Shown here piece by piece: positions 43,564-54,204 of a stretch of DNA of 64,000 nucleotides. A program made the translations under genes and the position numbers. The stretch covers positions 4,402,001 through 4,466,000 of the forward strand of contig NZ_CP077077.1 of assembly GCF_019139675.1 (NCBI RefSeq), given 5' to 3'. Below the pieces are notes generated by a model. The model saw only the letters and a list, made by a program, of their open reading frames with translations, was not told the origin of the DNA and did not search any database. This stretch comes from Pseudomonas maumuensis (GTDB lineage: Bacteria > Pseudomonadota > Gammaproteobacteria > Pseudomonadales > Pseudomonadaceae). Within the stretch, counting starts at the first letter, position 1, and every line of letters begins with the position of its first letter.

Positions 43564-44307
43564 GTGAGCAAACAACCCGACCGCCTTTTCGCCCAACCCC
43601 TGGAGCAGGTGCCCGACTTCGTCTTCAACGAAGACGTGGTGCAGGTGTTCCCGGACATGATCAAGCGTTCGGTGCCCGGTTACCCGACCATCGTCGAGAA
43701 CCTCGGCGTGCTGGCCGCGCGCTTCGCCCAGCCGGGCTCCGCACTGTACGACCTCGGCGCCTCGCTGGGCGCGGTGACCCAGGCGTTGCGCCGCCATGTA
43801 CGCACGGACGGCTGCCGGGTGATCGCGGTGGACAACTCCGCGGCCATGGTCGAGCGCTGCCGCCAGTACCTTACCGCCCAGGACTCGATGTTCCAGGAGT
43901 TGCTGCCGGTGCAAGTGCTGGAGGCCGATATTCTCGCCCTGCCCTTCGAGCCGGCCTCGGTAGTGGCGATGAACTTCACCCTGCAGTTCGTCGCCCCTGA
44001 ACAGCGCCTGGAACTGCTTGCCCGCATCCGCCAGGCACTTTTGCCGGGCGGCGCGTTGATTCTCTCGGAGAAACTGCACTTCACCGACGCCCAGGAGCAG
44101 GAGCTGCTCAACGAACTGCACCTGGACTTCAAGCGTGCCAATGGCTACAGCGAACTGGAAATCGCCCAGAAACGCAGCGCCATCGAGAACGTGATGAAAC
44201 CCGACACCCTGGAAACCCATGAAGCGCGCCTGCGCGCCGCCGGCTTCTCCAAGGTCGTGCCCTGGTTCCAATGCCTCAACTTCGCCTCGCTGATAGCCCT
44301 GCCATGA
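43564..44307 (+). CDS. cmoA: Carboxy-SAM synthase CmoA
   Basis: A 247-residue enzyme converting SAM and prephenate to carboxy-SAM, used for cmo5U34 in tRNA wobble positions. [19 protein letters not shown] is the cofactor loop; [23 protein letters not shown] is the conserved N-terminus. It starts with GTG 43564 after the short upstream spacer and overlaps cmoB by 4 bases (ATGA). Confidence 0.96.
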   Translation: MSKQPDRLFAQPLEQVPDFVFNEDVVQVFPDMIKRSVPGYPTIVENLGVLAARFAQPGSALYDLGASLGAVTQALRRHVRTDGCRVIAVDNSAAMVERCRQYLTAQDSMFQELLPVQVLEADILALPFEPASVVAMNFTLQFVAPEQRLELLARIRQALLPGGALILSEKLHFTDAQEQELLNELHLDFKRANGYSELEIAQKRSAIENVMKPDTLETHEARLRAAGFSKVVPWFQCLNFASLIALP

Positions 44308-45260
44308 TCGATCTGTCCCCCCTTGTCCGCCGCCTGGCGGGCACCCCCCTTGCCACCTGGTCCCAAGGCCTGCAGGCGCAACTCGAGAGCAAGTTGGAAA
44401 AAGGCCACGGCGACCTCGATCGCTGGCGCGGCGCCCTTGACGCACTGCCGCGCCTGACCCCGAGCGAAGTCGACCTGGTCGACGGCCTGCGCCTGGACTG
44501 CGACTGCGACGACGCCACCCGGGCGCAGATGCGCCAGGCGCTGATGGGCCTGTCGCCCTGGCGCAAGGGCCCGTTCGACCTGTTCGGCGTGCATGTCGAT
44601 ACCGAATGGCGCTCGGACTGGAAATGGTCGCGGGTCGGCCCGCACCTGGACCTCAAGGGCAAGCGCGTGCTCGACGTGGGTTGCGGTAACGGCTACTACC
44701 AGTGGCGCATGCTCGGAGCCGGCGCCGACCTGGTCATCGGCGTCGACCCCAACTGGTTGTTCTTCTGTCAGTTCCAGGCCGTGCAGCAATACCTGCCGGA
44801 CTTGCCGGCGTGGCACCTGCCGTTCGCCCTCGAAGAGCTGCCGGCCAACCTCGAAGGTTTCGACACCGCGTTCTCCATGGGCGTGTTCTACCACCGCCGC
44901 TCGCCCATCGAGCACCTGCTGGCGCTCAAGGATTGCCTGGTCAAGGGCGGTGAACTGGTGCTGGAAACCCTGGTGATCGAGGGCGACGAAAACCAGGTGC
45001 TGGTGCCCGAGGACCGCTACGCGCAGATGCGCAACGTATGGTTCCTGCCGTCGGTTCCGGCATTGGAGCGCTGGCTGCGCCGCGCCGGCTTCAGCGATGT
45101 GCGTTGCGTGGATGTCAGCGTCACCGGCGTCGACGAGCAACGCAGCACCGAGTGGATGCGCTACCAGTCGCTCGGCGACTTCCTCGACCCGAACGACCAC
45201 GGCAAGACCATCGAAGGCCTGCCGGCGCCACGCCGCGCCACATTGCTGGCGCGCAAATAA
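44304..45260 (+). CDS. cmoB: tRNA U34 carboxymethyltransferase CmoB
   Basis: A 318-residue enzyme transferring the carboxymethyl group of carboxy-SAM to 5-hydroxyuridine in t[23 protein letters not shown] is the cofactor motif; [18 protein letters not shown] and [16 protein letters not shown] are family marks. ATG 44304 begins within the cmoA stop, so the pair is translationally coupled. Confidence 0.96.
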   Translation: MIDLSPLVRRLAGTPLATWSQGLQAQLESKLEKGHGDLDRWRGALDALPRLTPSEVDLVDGLRLDCDCDDATRAQMRQALMGLSPWRKGPFDLFGVHVDTEWRSDWKWSRVGPHLDLKGKRVLDVGCGNGYYQWRMLGAGADLVIGVDPNWLFFCQFQAVQQYLPDLPAWHLPFALEELPANLEGFDTAFSMGVFYHRRSPIEHLLALKDCLVKGGELVLETLVIEGDENQVLVPEDRYAQMRNVWFLPSVPALERWLRRAGFSDVRCVDVSVTGVDEQRSTEWMRYQSLGDFLDPNDHGKTIEGLPAPRRATLLARK

Positions 45261-45283
45261 AAAAGGCGCCCCTTAGGGCGCCC
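45257..45283 (-). terminator. Terminator of the small secreted-protein gene
   Basis: GGCGCCC-CTTA-GGGCGCC with a run of A on the plus strand, i.e. T on the minus strand after the stem; it ends the leftward gene at 45330 and directly abuts the cmoB stop. Confidence 0.8.
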
Positions 45284-45329
45284 AAGCTCACCTGCGACGA
45301 GGAGCTGTCGCGGCGCAGGTGCGTGGTAC

Positions 45330-45533
45330 TCAATCCTTGGCCAACTCGCGGGCCTTCTCATCGGCCTTGCGCTCGCGTTCGGCCACGGCCTGCTGCTTGT
45401 CGCCATACAGCCGCGCCTGATCCTCGCGGAATGCTTGCCAGAATTGCTTCGAACGCTCCGCACCACCTTCGGCGAAAACGCTGGTGCTGCCCACGGCGAG
45501 GATCGCCAGCAGCAGGTACTTGGTCAGGTTCAT
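45330..45533 (-). CDS. Small periplasmic hypothetical protein
   Basis: A 67-residue protein with a signal peptide (MNLTKYLLLAILAVGSTSVFA) and a charged mature part ending ERERKADEKARELAKD, likely helical. ATG 45533 is used because the signal starts there. Not recognised as a named family. It is divergent from the heavy-metal two-component system, so a stress-linked role is possible but unproven. Confidence 0.7.
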   Translation of the reverse strand: MNLTKYLLLAILAVGSTSVFAEGGAERSKQFWQAFREDQARLYGDKQQAVAERERKADEKARELAKD

Positions 45534-45706
45534 CGTGCTTGCCTCGTGATAACCGTATCGACAGGGCCATGATTGCAAGCGCTAGCTAACGCCAAGGTGA
45601 GGCGGACATTACAGTGTTGAAAGGCGCGCACAGCCTCTTGTGGCGCGGGTTTGCCATGATGGCGCCTGAGCTTTCATGCACATGACCCGCACATTACAAA
45701 TCCGCA

Positions 45707-45756
45707 ATCCCCACCGCTTGACCATTCGCATCCAGTAACATCCCCACCGCTTGACC
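45707..45756 (+). repeat. Direct 17-bp repeat upstream of the response regulator
   Basis: ATCCCCACCGCTTGACC occurs at 45707..45723 and 45740..45756, exactly 33 bases apart (about three helical turns), 55-104 bases before the response regulator start. Candidate binding site; an ATTACA lies just upstream. Confidence 0.75.
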
Positions 45757-45810
45757 CTGATGCCACTACAGGGTCGAGAATCGCCCCCTTTCATCGAGCC
45801 GAGCCCAACC

Positions 45811-46485
45811 ATGCGCCTACTGATCATCGAGGACGAACCCCGCACCGCCGATTACCTGCAGCAGGGCCTGCGCGAGAACGGCTATGTAGTCGACTGCGCC
45901 CACACCGGCACCGACGGCCTGCACCTGGCCCGCCACCAGCCCTACGACCTGGTGATCCTCGACGTCAACCTGCCCGAGCTTGATGGCTGGGGCGTGCTGC
46001 AGCGCCTGCGCGCGGAGTCGTCCACGCGGATCATGATGCTCACCGCCCACGGTCGCCTGGCAGACCGGGTCAAGGGGCTGGACCTGGGCGCGGACGACTA
46101 CCTGCTCAAACCCTTCGAATTCCCCGAGCTACTAGCCCGTATCCGCAGCCTGTTGCGCCGCAACGACCAGCACCTGCAACCCAGCACGCTGAAAGTCGCC
46201 GACCTCGAGCTCGACCCCGGTCGCCACCGCGCCTGGCGCAACGGCCAGCGCATCGACCTGACCGCCAAGGAGTTCGCCTTGCTGCACCTGTTGATGCGTC
46301 AGAGCGGCGAAGTGCTGTCACGCACCCAGATCATCTCGCTGGTGTGGGACATGAACTTCGACTGCGACACCAACGTTGTGGAGGTGTCGATTCGCCGCCT
46401 GCGGGCGAAGATCGACGACCCCTTCGAGGACAAGCTGATCCATACGCTGCGCGGCGTTGGCTATGTGCTCGAGGCACGGACGTGA
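45811..46485 (+). CDS. OmpR-type response regulator, heavy-metal (CzcR/CopR) subfamily
   Basis: A 224-residue regulator: receiver domain with acidic pocket [21 protein letters not shown], phospho-Asp51 ([12 protein letters not shown]), and Lys100 ([10 protein letters not shown]); C-terminal winged helix with [15 protein letters not shown] and [14 protein letters not shown]. The IEDE start and [16 protein letters not shown] are typical of metal-responsive CusR/CopR/CzcR proteins. ColR was considered but its start differs. No metal exporter is beside it in this window. Confidence 0.88.
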   Translation: MRLLIIEDEPRTADYLQQGLRENGYVVDCAHTGTDGLHLARHQPYDLVILDVNLPELDGWGVLQRLRAESSTRIMMLTAHGRLADRVKGLDLGADDYLLKPFEFPELLARIRSLLRRNDQHLQPSTLKVADLELDPGRHRAWRNGQRIDLTAKEFALLHLLMRQSGEVLSRTQIISLVWDMNFDCDTNVVEVSIRRLRAKIDDPFEDKLIHTLRGVGYVLEART

Positions 46486-47867
46486 AGCGCCACAGCCTGT
46501 CGCTGCGCCTGGGGCTGAGCGTCACCCTGTTGGGCGCAGCACTGGTGCTGCTGCTGGCGTGTCTGGCGGTGTTCGCCCTCGACCACGAGCTCGACAGCCG
46601 CGCACGCAAGGATCTGGCGCGCAAGATGCAGCAAGTCGAGCACAATCTGCGCGCCGGTCTGCGCAGCGACGATCTGGGCGCCCGCTCCCATCACCTGCTC
46701 GACCTGGTCCTGGGCCACGACAACCTCAGCCTCAGCGTGATGGCCGTCAACGGCCGTCACCCGACGCTGCTTAGCCTCGGCCCGGCCCTGCAGTCCGAGC
46801 ACCTGCTGAACCTGGAGGCGGACGACCGACTGACCTTTCATGCCTGGCGCGACGACGGCGACAACGAGATCCTCACCGCCAGCCGCTTGATGCGCCTGCG
46901 CGACGACACCCCGGTCAAGGTACTGATGTCGCTCAACCGCAGCGATGACAACAGCCTGCTGCAGGCCTACCTGCACTCGACCCTGCTGGCCTTGCCGCTG
47001 CTGCTGGTACTGATCGGCATCGCCGCCTGGAAATTGGTGCAGCGCGGCCTGCGCCCGCTGCGGCATTTTCGCCGCATCGCCGGGCAAGTCTCGACCCAGG
47101 ACCTGGAGCATCGTCTGCCGGATGAGGGCCTGCCGGCCGAGCTCGCCAACTTGGCGCGAGCCATCAACGTCATGCTTGACCGGCTCGACCAAGGGGTACG
47201 CCAACTGTCGCAGTTCTCCGACGACCTTGCCCATGAACTGCGTACGCCGATCGGCAACCTGATGGGCAAGGCCCAGGTCACCCTGGCCCGCGAGCGTGAC
47301 GGCGACAAGTACCGCGAAGCCCTGGAAGACAGCGTCGAGGAGCTGACCCGCCTGAACCGCATCATCAACGACATGCTGTTCCTCGCCCAGGTCAGCCAAC
47401 CGCAGACCCAGATCACCCTGATACCGATCAAAGTGGCGGATGAAGTGGCGCGCGTGAGCGAGCTGTTCACGTTCAGCGCCGAGCTCAAGGGTATTTCCTT
47501 GCACCTGCAAGGCTGGGGCACGGCCCTGGCGGACCGGCTGATGTTCCAGCGGGCGCTGTCGAACCTGCTGAGCAACGCTATTCGCCATGGTCCCGAAAGC
47601 AAACCGGTGGCCGTGGGCATTGAGCGGCTGGGCAACGAGATTGCCGTGTGGGTGCAGAACCAGGGCACGGGGATAGAGGAGACGCACCTGCCGCACCTGT
47701 TCGAACGCTTTTACCGGGCAGGCGCCGGGCGTTCACGGCTGGAGGGCGGAACCGGGCTGGGGTTGGCGATCGTCAAGTCGATCATGCAATTGCATGGGGG
47801 GCGGGTCGAGGTGAGGAGCAGTCCGTTGGGCCCTACCCGCTTCACTCTGGTATTTCGAGCGGAGTAA
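46482..47867 (+). CDS. Sensor histidine kinase, heavy-metal type
   Basis: A 461-residue kinase, GTG start overlapping the regulator stop (GTGA). Two membrane helices ([21 protein letters not shown] and [18 protein letters not shown]) enclose a ~145-residue periplasmic sensor, followed by HAMP, the H-box [16 protein letters not shown]-box [10 protein letters not shown] and G-boxes ([21 protein letters not shown]). Works with the adjacent regulator. The ligand is inferred only from the subfamily. Confidence 0.9.
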   Translation: MKRHSLSLRLGLSVTLLGAALVLLLACLAVFALDHELDSRARKDLARKMQQVEHNLRAGLRSDDLGARSHHLLDLVLGHDNLSLSVMAVNGRHPTLLSLGPALQSEHLLNLEADDRLTFHAWRDDGDNEILTASRLMRLRDDTPVKVLMSLNRSDDNSLLQAYLHSTLLALPLLLVLIGIAAWKLVQRGLRPLRHFRRIAGQVSTQDLEHRLPDEGLPAELANLARAINVMLDRLDQGVRQLSQFSDDLAHELRTPIGNLMGKAQVTLARERDGDKYREALEDSVEELTRLNRIINDMLFLAQVSQPQTQITLIPIKVADEVARVSELFTFSAELKGISLHLQGWGTALADRLMFQRALSNLLSNAIRHGPESKPVAVGIERLGNEIAVWVQNQGTGIEETHLPHLFERFYRAGAGRSRLEGGTGLGLAIVKSIMQLHGGRVEVRSSPLGPTRFTLVFRAE

Positions 47868-47882
47868 GTGGTTGATGCCAAC

Positions 47883-47976
47883 GGCCTCATCGCCGGCAAG
47901 CCGGCTCCCACATGGATCGCACTGGCCTTGAGTGCCGCGCAGTACCTGTGGGAGCCGGCTTGCCGGCGATGAGGCC
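47883..47976. repeat. REP element pair between the kinase and pdxJ
   Basis: GGCCTCATCGCCGGCAAGCC..GCTCCCAC and the inverted GTGGGAGC..CCGGCGATGAGGCC flank about 35 bases between convergent genes. Confidence 0.9.
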
Positions 47977-47995
47977 GGTGCAGACGGTTAGAAAA

Positions 47996-48736
47996 TCAGC
48001 GCGAAGCGGCGACGATCAGCGCCTTCATCTCCGCCACCGCGGCCTTGAAGCCGACGAACAGCGCATGGGCCACCAACGCATGACCGATGTTCAGTTCATT
48101 GATGCCTTTGATTGCCGCCACCGCCTCCACATTGTGGTAGTGCAGGCCATGCCCGGCGTTGACGATCAGGCCCTGACCAACGCCAAACGCGACGCCATCG
48201 ACGATGCGCTTGAGTTCCTCGGCCACTTCGGTCGGAGTCTCGGCGTCAGCATAGCGACCGGTATGCAGCTCGATGGCCGGGGCGCCGACACGGCGCGAGG
48301 CTTCGATCTGGCGCTCGTCGGCATCGATGAACAACGACACCTCGGCACCGGTGCGTGACAAGCGCTCGACCGCTGCCTTGATCCGCGCCTCCTGGCCAGC
48401 GACATCGAGGCCGCCTTCGGTGGTCAGCTCCTGACGGGTTTCCGGCACCAGGCAGATGTGCGCCGGGCGGATCTTCTCGGCGAAGGCCATCATCTCTTCG
48501 GTGACGCCCATTTCGAAGTTCATGCGGGTCTGCAGCACATCCTTGAGCAGCAGCACGTCGCGCTCCTGGATATGCCGGCGGTCTTCGCGCAGGTGTACGG
48601 TGATGCCGTCGGCACCCGCTTCCTCAGCGTCCAGGGCGGCCTTGACCGGGTCCGGATAGCGGGTGCCTCGGGCCTGGCGCAGGGTCGCCACGTGGTCGAT
48701 ATTGACGCCGAGAAGCATGCGGTTGCTGTGAGTCAC
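47996..48736 (-). CDS. pdxJ: Pyridoxine 5'-phosphate synthase PdxJ
   Basis: A 246-residue TIM barrel forming pyridoxine phosphate from 1-deoxyxylulose 5-phosphate and 3-amino-hydroxyacetone phosphate. [30 protein letters not shown] and [12 protein letters not shown] are signatures. GTG 48736 is chosen: AGGAG sits nine bases upstream, while the longer frame has none. Last gene of the lepA-lepB-rnc-era-recO-pdxJ series. Confidence 0.96.
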   Translation of the reverse strand: MTHSNRMLLGVNIDHVATLRQARGTRYPDPVKAALDAEEAGADGITVHLREDRRHIQERDVLLLKDVLQTRMNFEMGVTEEMMAFAEKIRPAHICLVPETRQELTTEGGLDVAGQEARIKAAVERLSRTGAEVSLFIDADERQIEASRRVGAPAIELHTGRYADAETPTEVAEELKRIVDGVAFGVGQGLIVNAGHGLHYHNVEAVAAIKGINELNIGHALVAHALFVGFKAAVAEMKALIVAASR

Positions 48737-48780
48737 GAAGGGGCACTCCTGAAGGTTGAGGGCCACAGCATACGTGCTGA

Positions 48781-49464
48781 TCAGCGCTTGCGAAACAGTT
48801 CCCGGCTGACCAGTGGCTTGGGCCCCAGGTGTACCGCCAGGGCTTGGCGCATCAGGCGCTTGGCGGCGAGCAAGGCACCGGGCGCCTCCCAGTCGGCCTG
48901 GGCCAGGGCCAGCAATTCGCCGCCCTTGAACAAACCGGGCTGGAACAGTTCGACCCGCTCGAGGCCCGCGTCGACCTGCAGGCGGTAGAGTCCCTCGGCG
49001 ACGACGGGCAGGTCATTGACGTCATGGTCCAGGGCGAAGGCATAGCCCAGCTCATCCAGCAGGCGCCATTCGAAGGAGCGCAACAGCGGCTCCAGCGCAC
49101 GCCCGTCGGCCAGGGCCTGCAAGGTCAGGGTGTAGTGCTCGAACAGCGCCGGGTGCGGCGCCTCTGCGGGCAGCAGGCGCATCAGCAGCTCGTTGAGGTA
49201 CAGCCCGCTGAACAGCGCGTCGCCGTGCAACCAGGCAGCAATGCCGACGGCATCCAGGCGGCCGACGTTCTTCAACTCACCGCGCCCGCGCAGCTCCACC
49301 TCCAGCGGCACGAACGGTCGCACCAGGCTGCCGCCCTTACCCCGCGCCCGGCGCAGCACCGCGCGTACCTTGCCTTGCGGGGTAAGGAAGTCCACCAGCG
49401 CACTGGTTTCCTTGTAGGCGCGACTGTGCAGTACGTAGGCCGGCTGGGAGGTGGGTTGTTCCAT
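48781..49464 (-). CDS. recO: DNA repair protein RecO
   Basis: A 227-residue RecF-pathway protein that anneals DNA and loads RecA. N-terminal OB fold: [32 protein letters not shown]; helical C-terminus with [15 protein letters not shown]. The Cys-rich zinc site of some RecO proteins is absent, as common in gamma-proteobacteria. Standard neighbour of era and pdxJ. Confidence 0.94.
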   Translation of the reverse strand: MEQPTSQPAYVLHSRAYKETSALVDFLTPQGKVRAVLRRARGKGGSLVRPFVPLEVELRGRGELKNVGRLDAVGIAAWLHGDALFSGLYLNELLMRLLPAEAPHPALFEHYTLTLQALADGRALEPLLRSFEWRLLDELGYAFALDHDVNDLPVVAEGLYRLQVDAGLERVELFQPGLFKGGELLALAQADWEAPGALLAAKRLMRQALAVHLGPKPLVSRELFRKR

Positions 49465-49492
49465 CAGCGATTTCTCGACGTCATAAATGACT

Positions 49493-49573
49493 GTGGGAGC
49501 GGCGATGCGGCGGCCCGACTTGTCCCGCGATAGCTATCGTAGGGCAAGTGGGCCGCTGCATCGCCGCTCCCAC
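49493..49573. repeat. REP-like inverted repeat between era and recO
   Basis: GTGGGAGCGGCGATGC..GGCGGCCC and GGGCCGCTGCATCGCCGCTCCCAC form an ~81-base imperfect palindrome. It differs from the CGGCTTGCCGG type elsewhere in the window. Confidence 0.8.
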
Positions 49574-49598
49574 CAGAGGCACGGGGCCGGTCGGCGTA

Positions 49599-50501
49599 TT
49601 ACAGGTCGCCGTAACCCAGCGAACGCAGGGCGCGCTCGTCGTCGGACCAGCCGCCTTTGACCTTGACCCACAGGTTGAGCATGACCTTGGAGTCGAACAG
49701 CACTTCCATGTCCTTGCGCGCCTCGGAGCCGATGCGCTTGATGCGCTCGCCCTTGTCGCCAATGATGATCTTCTTCTGGCCATCGCGTTCAACCAGGATC
49801 AGCGCATGGATGTGCAGCACATGGCCCTGCTGCTTGAACTCCTCGATCTCCACGGTGATCTGGTACGGCAGCTCCGCACCGAGCTGACGCATGATCTTCT
49901 CGCGCACCAGCTCGGCTGCGAGGAAGCGGCTGCTACGGTCGGTGATCTGGTCTTCCGGGAAGAAGTGATCGTTCTCGGGCAGGTGCTTGGCGATCTGTGC
50001 TTCCAGCGCTTCGAGGTTGTGCCCCTGCTGCGCGGAAATCGGCATCACCTCGGCGTTCGGCAGCTGCTCTTGCAGCCACTGCAGGTGCGGGATCAGCTCG
50101 GCCTTCTCTTCCATGCGGTCGGTTTTGTTGACCGCGATGATCAGCGGGCCGGTCACGTACTGCACGCGCTCCAGCACCAACTGGTCTTCGTCGGTCCACT
50201 TGGTGCGGTCGACCACGAAGATCACCACGTCGACGTCCTTCAGGGCCGCCGAAGCGTTGCGGTTCATGTAGCGGTTCAGGGCCTTGTCGTTGGCCTTGTG
50301 CATGCCAGGGGTATCAACGTAGATCGCTTGCACGTCACCCTCGGTCTTGATACCGAGCATGTTGTGGCGGGTGGTCTGCGGCTTGCGCGAGGTGATCGCC
50401 AGCTTCTGGCCGAGGATGTGGTTGAGCAGCGTGGACTTGCCCACGTTGGGGCGACCGACGATGGCCACGTAGCCGCAGCGGGTCGAAGTATTCTCAGTCA
50501 T
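49599..50501 (-). CDS. era: GTPase Era
   Basis: A 300-residue essential GTPase for 16S rRNA maturation. G1 [13 protein letters not shown]3 DTPGMHK, G4 NKTDRM and C-terminal KH domain ([20 protein letters not shown] pattern) are intact. Start ATG 50501 is preferred over 50507 because GGAG is then 7 bases upstream; it overlaps the rnc end by 8 bases. Confidence 0.97.
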   Translation of the reverse strand: MTENTSTRCGYVAIVGRPNVGKSTLLNHILGQKLAITSRKPQTTRHNMLGIKTEGDVQAIYVDTPGMHKANDKALNRYMNRNASAALKDVDVVIFVVDRTKWTDEDQLVLERVQYVTGPLIIAVNKTDRMEEKAELIPHLQWLQEQLPNAEVMPISAQQGHNLEALEAQIAKHLPENDHFFPEDQITDRSSRFLAAELVREKIMRQLGAELPYQITVEIEEFKQQGHVLHIHALILVERDGQKKIIIGDKGERIKRIGSEARKDMEVLFDSKVMLNLWVKVKGGWSDDERALRSLGYGDL

Positions 50502-51183
50502 TGCCATTCTCCACGCCCAGGGCGATCAATGCGGCGGCGGCGGCGACCTGCTCGGCGATACGCCGGCTCACGCCCTGGCCGCGGCTTTTCTTGTTCAGCA
50601 AGACCACTTCGCATTCGACGAAGAAGGTCCGGCAGTGCGGTTCGCCCTGGATATCCACCACTTCGTAACGTGGCAACTCGCAGGCACGCGACTGCAGGAA
50701 CTCCTGCAGGCGCGTCTTGGGGTCCTTGTTGGTATCGACCAGGGTCAGTCCATCGAACTCGTCGGTCAGCCAGGCGAGGATTCGCTCGCGTGCGGTCTGC
50801 ATGTCGGCGTCCTGGTAGATCGCACCGATCAGGGCCTCGAGGGCGTCGGCAAGAATCGACTCGCGACGGAAACCACCGCTTTTCAGCTCACCCGAGCCCA
50901 GGCGCAGGTATTCGCCCAGGTCGAAGCCGCGGGCCAGCCGCGCCAGGGTCTCGCCCTTGACCAGGCGTGCGCGAAGACGCGACAACTGGCCTTCACGTGC
51001 CTGCGGGAAGCGCTCGAACAACGCCTCGCCGACCACGAAGTTGAGGATGGCATCGCCAAGGAACTCCAGGCGCTCGTTATTGCGCCCGGCGTAGCTGCGA
51101 TGGGTCAGGGCCAGCAGCATCTGGTCCTGGTTCTTGAAGGTGTAGCCGAGCTTGCGCTCCAGGCGTGCAAGGGAACCACTCAT
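50494..51183 (-). CDS. rnc: Ribonuclease III
   Basis: A 229-residue double-strand RNase. [22 protein letters not shown] is the RNase III signature with acidic metal ligands; [13 protein letters not shown] is the second acidic block; the C-terminal dsRNA-binding domain includes [12 protein letters not shown] and [15 protein letters not shown]. Processes rRNA and regulates mRNAs. Upstream of era on one transcript. Confidence 0.97.
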   Translation of the reverse strand: MSGSLARLERKLGYTFKNQDQMLLALTHRSYAGRNNERLEFLGDAILNFVVGEALFERFPQAREGQLSRLRARLVKGETLARLARGFDLGEYLRLGSGELKSGGFRRESILADALEALIGAIYQDADMQTARERILAWLTDEFDGLTLVDTNKDPKTRLQEFLQSRACELPRYEVVDIQGEPHCRTFFVECEVVLLNKKSRGQGVSRRIAEQVAAAAALIALGVENGND

Positions 51184-51343
51184 GGGGCCACCCCGGCAAT
51201 GTTCAACGCGTTGTTCAAATCAACATCCTGAAAGACGGTTTGACTGTGGGCAGACGCCGGCAACGGCGAAAGCCTCGTTCCCTGAGAACACAGCCTATGT
51301 CAGAAATGCAATCGGCGCCGTCCGTGGACAGCGCCGTCGTTAC

Positions 51344-52198
51344 TCAATGGATCAGCCCGACCCGCGACAGGTTCGGGAAGTGGCTGAGTTTCGGCTCTGG
51401 CCAGCTCATCCAGACCGCGAAGGCCTTGCCGACGATGTTCCGGTCCGGAACCATGCCGTGCAGTTCCTTGGGAATGTTCGGATCATCCCAGAAACGGCTG
51501 TCGTTGGAGTTGTCGCGGTTGTCACCCATCATGAAGTAGTGACCCGCCGGCACGGTCCATTGCTGGTCCGGCGGCATGCGATAGCGGGTCATTTCCTTGC
51601 GGATCAGGTGCTCGGCTTCACCGAGCTTCTCCTTGTACAGCTCGGCGCTGCCCAGGGTGCCCGGCTCGCTGCCAACCAACTGCTCGGCAATCGCCTGGCC
51701 ATTGACGAACAGGCGCTTGTCGGCTGTGTAGCGGATCACATCACCCGGCAGGCCGACCACACGCTTGATGTAGTTGACGTTGGGGTCGCTCGGGTAGCGG
51801 AACACCATCACATCCCCGCGCTGCGGATCACCCACCGCGATGACCTTCGTGTCGATCACCGGCAGGCGAATACCGTAGGAGAACTTGTTCACCAGGATAA
51901 AGTCGCCCACTTCCAGCGTCGGCTTCATCGACCCCGACGGGATCTGGAACGGTTCTACCAGGAACGAACGCAACACCAGCACGATGAACAGCACCGGGAA
52001 GAACGACTTGCCGTACTCAACCAGCAACGGCTCCTTGTTCAGGCGTTCGACCACGGCCATTTCGGGCTGGCTGACGCTGCCCTGGTAGTTGGCGATCGCT
52101 GCACGCCGGCGCGGGGCCAGGAACAGCAGGTCGAGCAGACCCAACAGACCGCAGACGGCAACGGCGATGACGAGCAACAGCGGGAAATTTAGCGACAT
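51344..52198 (-). CDS. lepB: Signal peptidase I LepB
   Basis: A 284-residue inner-membrane protease removing signal peptides. N-terminal helix LLLVIAVAVCGLLGLLDLLFL and a second at FFPVLFIVLVLRSFLV; catalytic Ser in IPSGSMKPTL and Lys in YIKRVVGLPGD; GDNRDNSNDSRFWD near the end is the family box. It follows lepA by 5 bases. A 160-base gap to rnc downstream holds no gene. Confidence 0.96.
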   Translation of the reverse strand: MSLNFPLLLVIAVAVCGLLGLLDLLFLAPRRRAAIANYQGSVSQPEMAVVERLNKEPLLVEYGKSFFPVLFIVLVLRSFLVEPFQIPSGSMKPTLEVGDFILVNKFSYGIRLPVIDTKVIAVGDPQRGDVMVFRYPSDPNVNYIKRVVGLPGDVIRYTADKRLFVNGQAIAEQLVGSEPGTLGSAELYKEKLGEAEHLIRKEMTRYRMPPDQQWTVPAGHYFMMGDNRDNSNDSRFWDDPNIPKELHGMVPDRNIVGKAFAVWMSWPEPKLSHFPNLSRVGLIH

Positions 52199-52203
52199 AG
52201 GAC

Positions 52204-54003
52204 CTAGCTATCCAACCTGAGCACAGCGAGGAAGGCTTCCTGTGGAATCTCCACGTTACCCACCTGCTTCATGCGTTTCTTACCGGCCTTCTGCTTCTCC
52301 AGCAGCTTCTTCTTACGGCTGACGTCACCGCCATAGCACTTGGCCAGTACGTTCTTTCTGAGCGCCTTGACGGTTGTCCGGGCAATGATCTGGCCGCCGA
52401 TAGCTGCCTGGATCGCCACGTCGAACATCTGCCGAGGGATCAGTTCCTTCATCTTTTCGGTCAACGCACGGCCTTTGTAGGCGGCGTTGTCGCGATGCAC
52501 GATCAGGGCCAGGGCATCGACCTTGTCGCCGTTGATCAACACGTCCAGCTTGACCAGGTTGGCCGACTGGTAGCGGTCGAAATGGTAATCCAGCGACGCG
52601 TAGCCGCGGCTGGTGGACTTGAGCCGGTCGAAGAAGTCCAGGACCACTTCGTTCATCGGCATGTCGTAACGCACCTGCACCTGGCTGCCGAGGAACTGCA
52701 TGTCGCGCTGCACGCCACGCTTCTCGATGCACAGGGTGATGACGTTGCCCAGGTGTTCCTGCGGCACCAGGATCGTCGCGGTAACGATCGGCTCGCGGAA
52801 GTCGGTGACGGACGAGACGTCGGGCAGCTTCGACGGGTTGTCGACGACGATGGTCTCGCCGGTCTTGAGCTCGAGCTCGTAGATCACGCTTGGCGCGGTG
52901 GTGATCAGGTCCAGGTCGTATTCGCGCTCCAGGCGCTCCTGGATGATCTCCATGTGCAGCATGCCCAGGAAGCCGCAACGGAAGCCGAAGCCCAGGGCGT
53001 CGGAGCTTTCCGGCATGTACTGCAGCGACGAGTCGTTCAGGGTCAGCTTCTGCAGGGCGTCGCGGAAGTCCTCGAAGTCGTCGGAACTAACCGGGAACAG
53101 ACCCGCGTAGACCTGCGGCTGGATCTTCTTGAATCCTGGCAGCACTTCGACTTCCGGGGTGCTGGACAGGGTCAGGGTGTCACCGACCGGCGCACCGTGA
53201 ATGTCCTTGATGCTGGCGATGATGAAGCCCACTTCACCGGCTTTCAGATCGGCGGTCTGGGTGTGTTTCGGGGTGAATACGCCGACGCTGTCGACCAGGT
53301 GTACCTTGCCGGTGGACTTGACCAGAATCTTGTCGCCCTTCTTGACGCGCCCCTGGCGCACACGCACCAGCGAGACCACGCCCAGGTAGTTGTCGAACCA
53401 GGAATCGATGATCAGCGCCTGCAGCGGAGCGTCGATCTCGCCGGTCGGCGCGGGGATGGTATGCACCAGGCGCTCGAGCACCTCGTCGACGCCCATGCCG
53501 CTCTTGGCACTGCAAGCCACGGCGTCGGTGGCGTCGATGCCGATGATCTTCTCGATCTCGTCCTTGACGCGGTCCGGGTCAGCCTGGGGCAGGTCCATCT
53601 TGTTCAGTACGGGCATGACTTCCAGGCCCTGCTCGATGGCGGTGTAGCAGTTGGCCACCGACTGCGCCTCGACGCCTTGGCCAGCGTCTACCACCAGCAA
53701 TGCACCCTCGCACGCCGCCAGCGAGCGCGAGACTTCATAGGTGAAGTCGACGTGGCCGGGGGTGTCGATGAAGTTCAGCTGGTAGGTTTTACCATCCTGC
53801 GCCTTGTAATGCAGCGTGACGCTGTGGGCCTTGATGGTGATACCGCGTTCGCGCTCAAGGTCCATGGAATCGAGGACCTGGGCTTCCATTTCGCGCGCCG
53901 ACAGGCCACCGCACATCTGGATGAAACGGTCGGCCAGCGTCGACTTGCCATGGTCGATGTGGGCGATGATGGAGAAATTGCGGATATGACTCAAATCACT
54001 CAC
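52204..54003 (-). CDS. lepA: Elongation factor 4 (LepA)
   Basis: A 599-residue translational GTPase. G1 [15 protein letters not shown]3 DTPGHVDF, G4 [10 protein letters not shown], and the LepA-specific C-terminal domain ([21 protein letters not shown] pattern) are present. GTG start at 54003 next to the first conserved residues. First gene of the lepA-lepB pair. Confidence 0.97.
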   Translation of the reverse strand: MSDLSHIRNFSIIAHIDHGKSTLADRFIQMCGGLSAREMEAQVLDSMDLERERGITIKAHSVTLHYKAQDGKTYQLNFIDTPGHVDFTYEVSRSLAACEGALLVVDAGQGVEAQSVANCYTAIEQGLEVMPVLNKMDLPQADPDRVKDEIEKIIGIDATDAVACSAKSGMGVDEVLERLVHTIPAPTGEIDAPLQALIIDSWFDNYLGVVSLVRVRQGRVKKGDKILVKSTGKVHLVDSVGVFTPKHTQTADLKAGEVGFIIASIKDIHGAPVGDTLTLSSTPEVEVLPGFKKIQPQVYAGLFPVSSDDFEDFRDALQKLTLNDSSLQYMPESSDALGFGFRCGFLGMLHMEIIQERLEREYDLDLITTAPSVIYELELKTGETIVVDNPSKLPDVSSVTDFREPIVTATILVPQEHLGNVITLCIEKRGVQRDMQFLGSQVQVRYDMPMNEVVLDFFDRLKSTSRGYASLDYHFDRYQSANLVKLDVLINGDKVDALALIVHRDNAAYKGRALTEKMKELIPRQMFDVAIQAAIGGQIIARTTVKALRKNVLAKCYGGDVSRKKKLLEKQKAGKKRMKQVGNVEIPQEAFLAVLRLDS

Positions 54004-54160
54004 GGGTCAACACTCGAAAAGGCTGCGAGCCGGACGCCCGCCGAAAAATAGCCGGGAATTGTACCTCAAGCCGGAGGGATATGGGAGATTCCTCTATCGG
54101 GCTGTATACAGGTTGCGTGGCAACCGGTTGCCACGGGCAGTTGGCGCCTGCTCACTCATG

Positions 54161-54188
54161 AAAAAGGGCAGCCGAAGCCACCCTTTCT
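54161..54188 (-). terminator. Terminator of mucD
   Basis: On the minus strand AAAGGGTGGC-TTCG-GCTGCCCTTTTT: a near-perfect stem with a UUCG tetraloop and T-run, 16 bases after the mucD stop. Confidence 0.88.
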
Positions 54189-54204
54189 CTACCGTTCATC
54201 CAGC

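Noticed and set aside
45811..47867. ColR/ColS two-component system
   Set aside because: The regulator start ([16 protein letters not shown]) and the sensor fit the heavy-metal CzcR/CopR type better than ColR.
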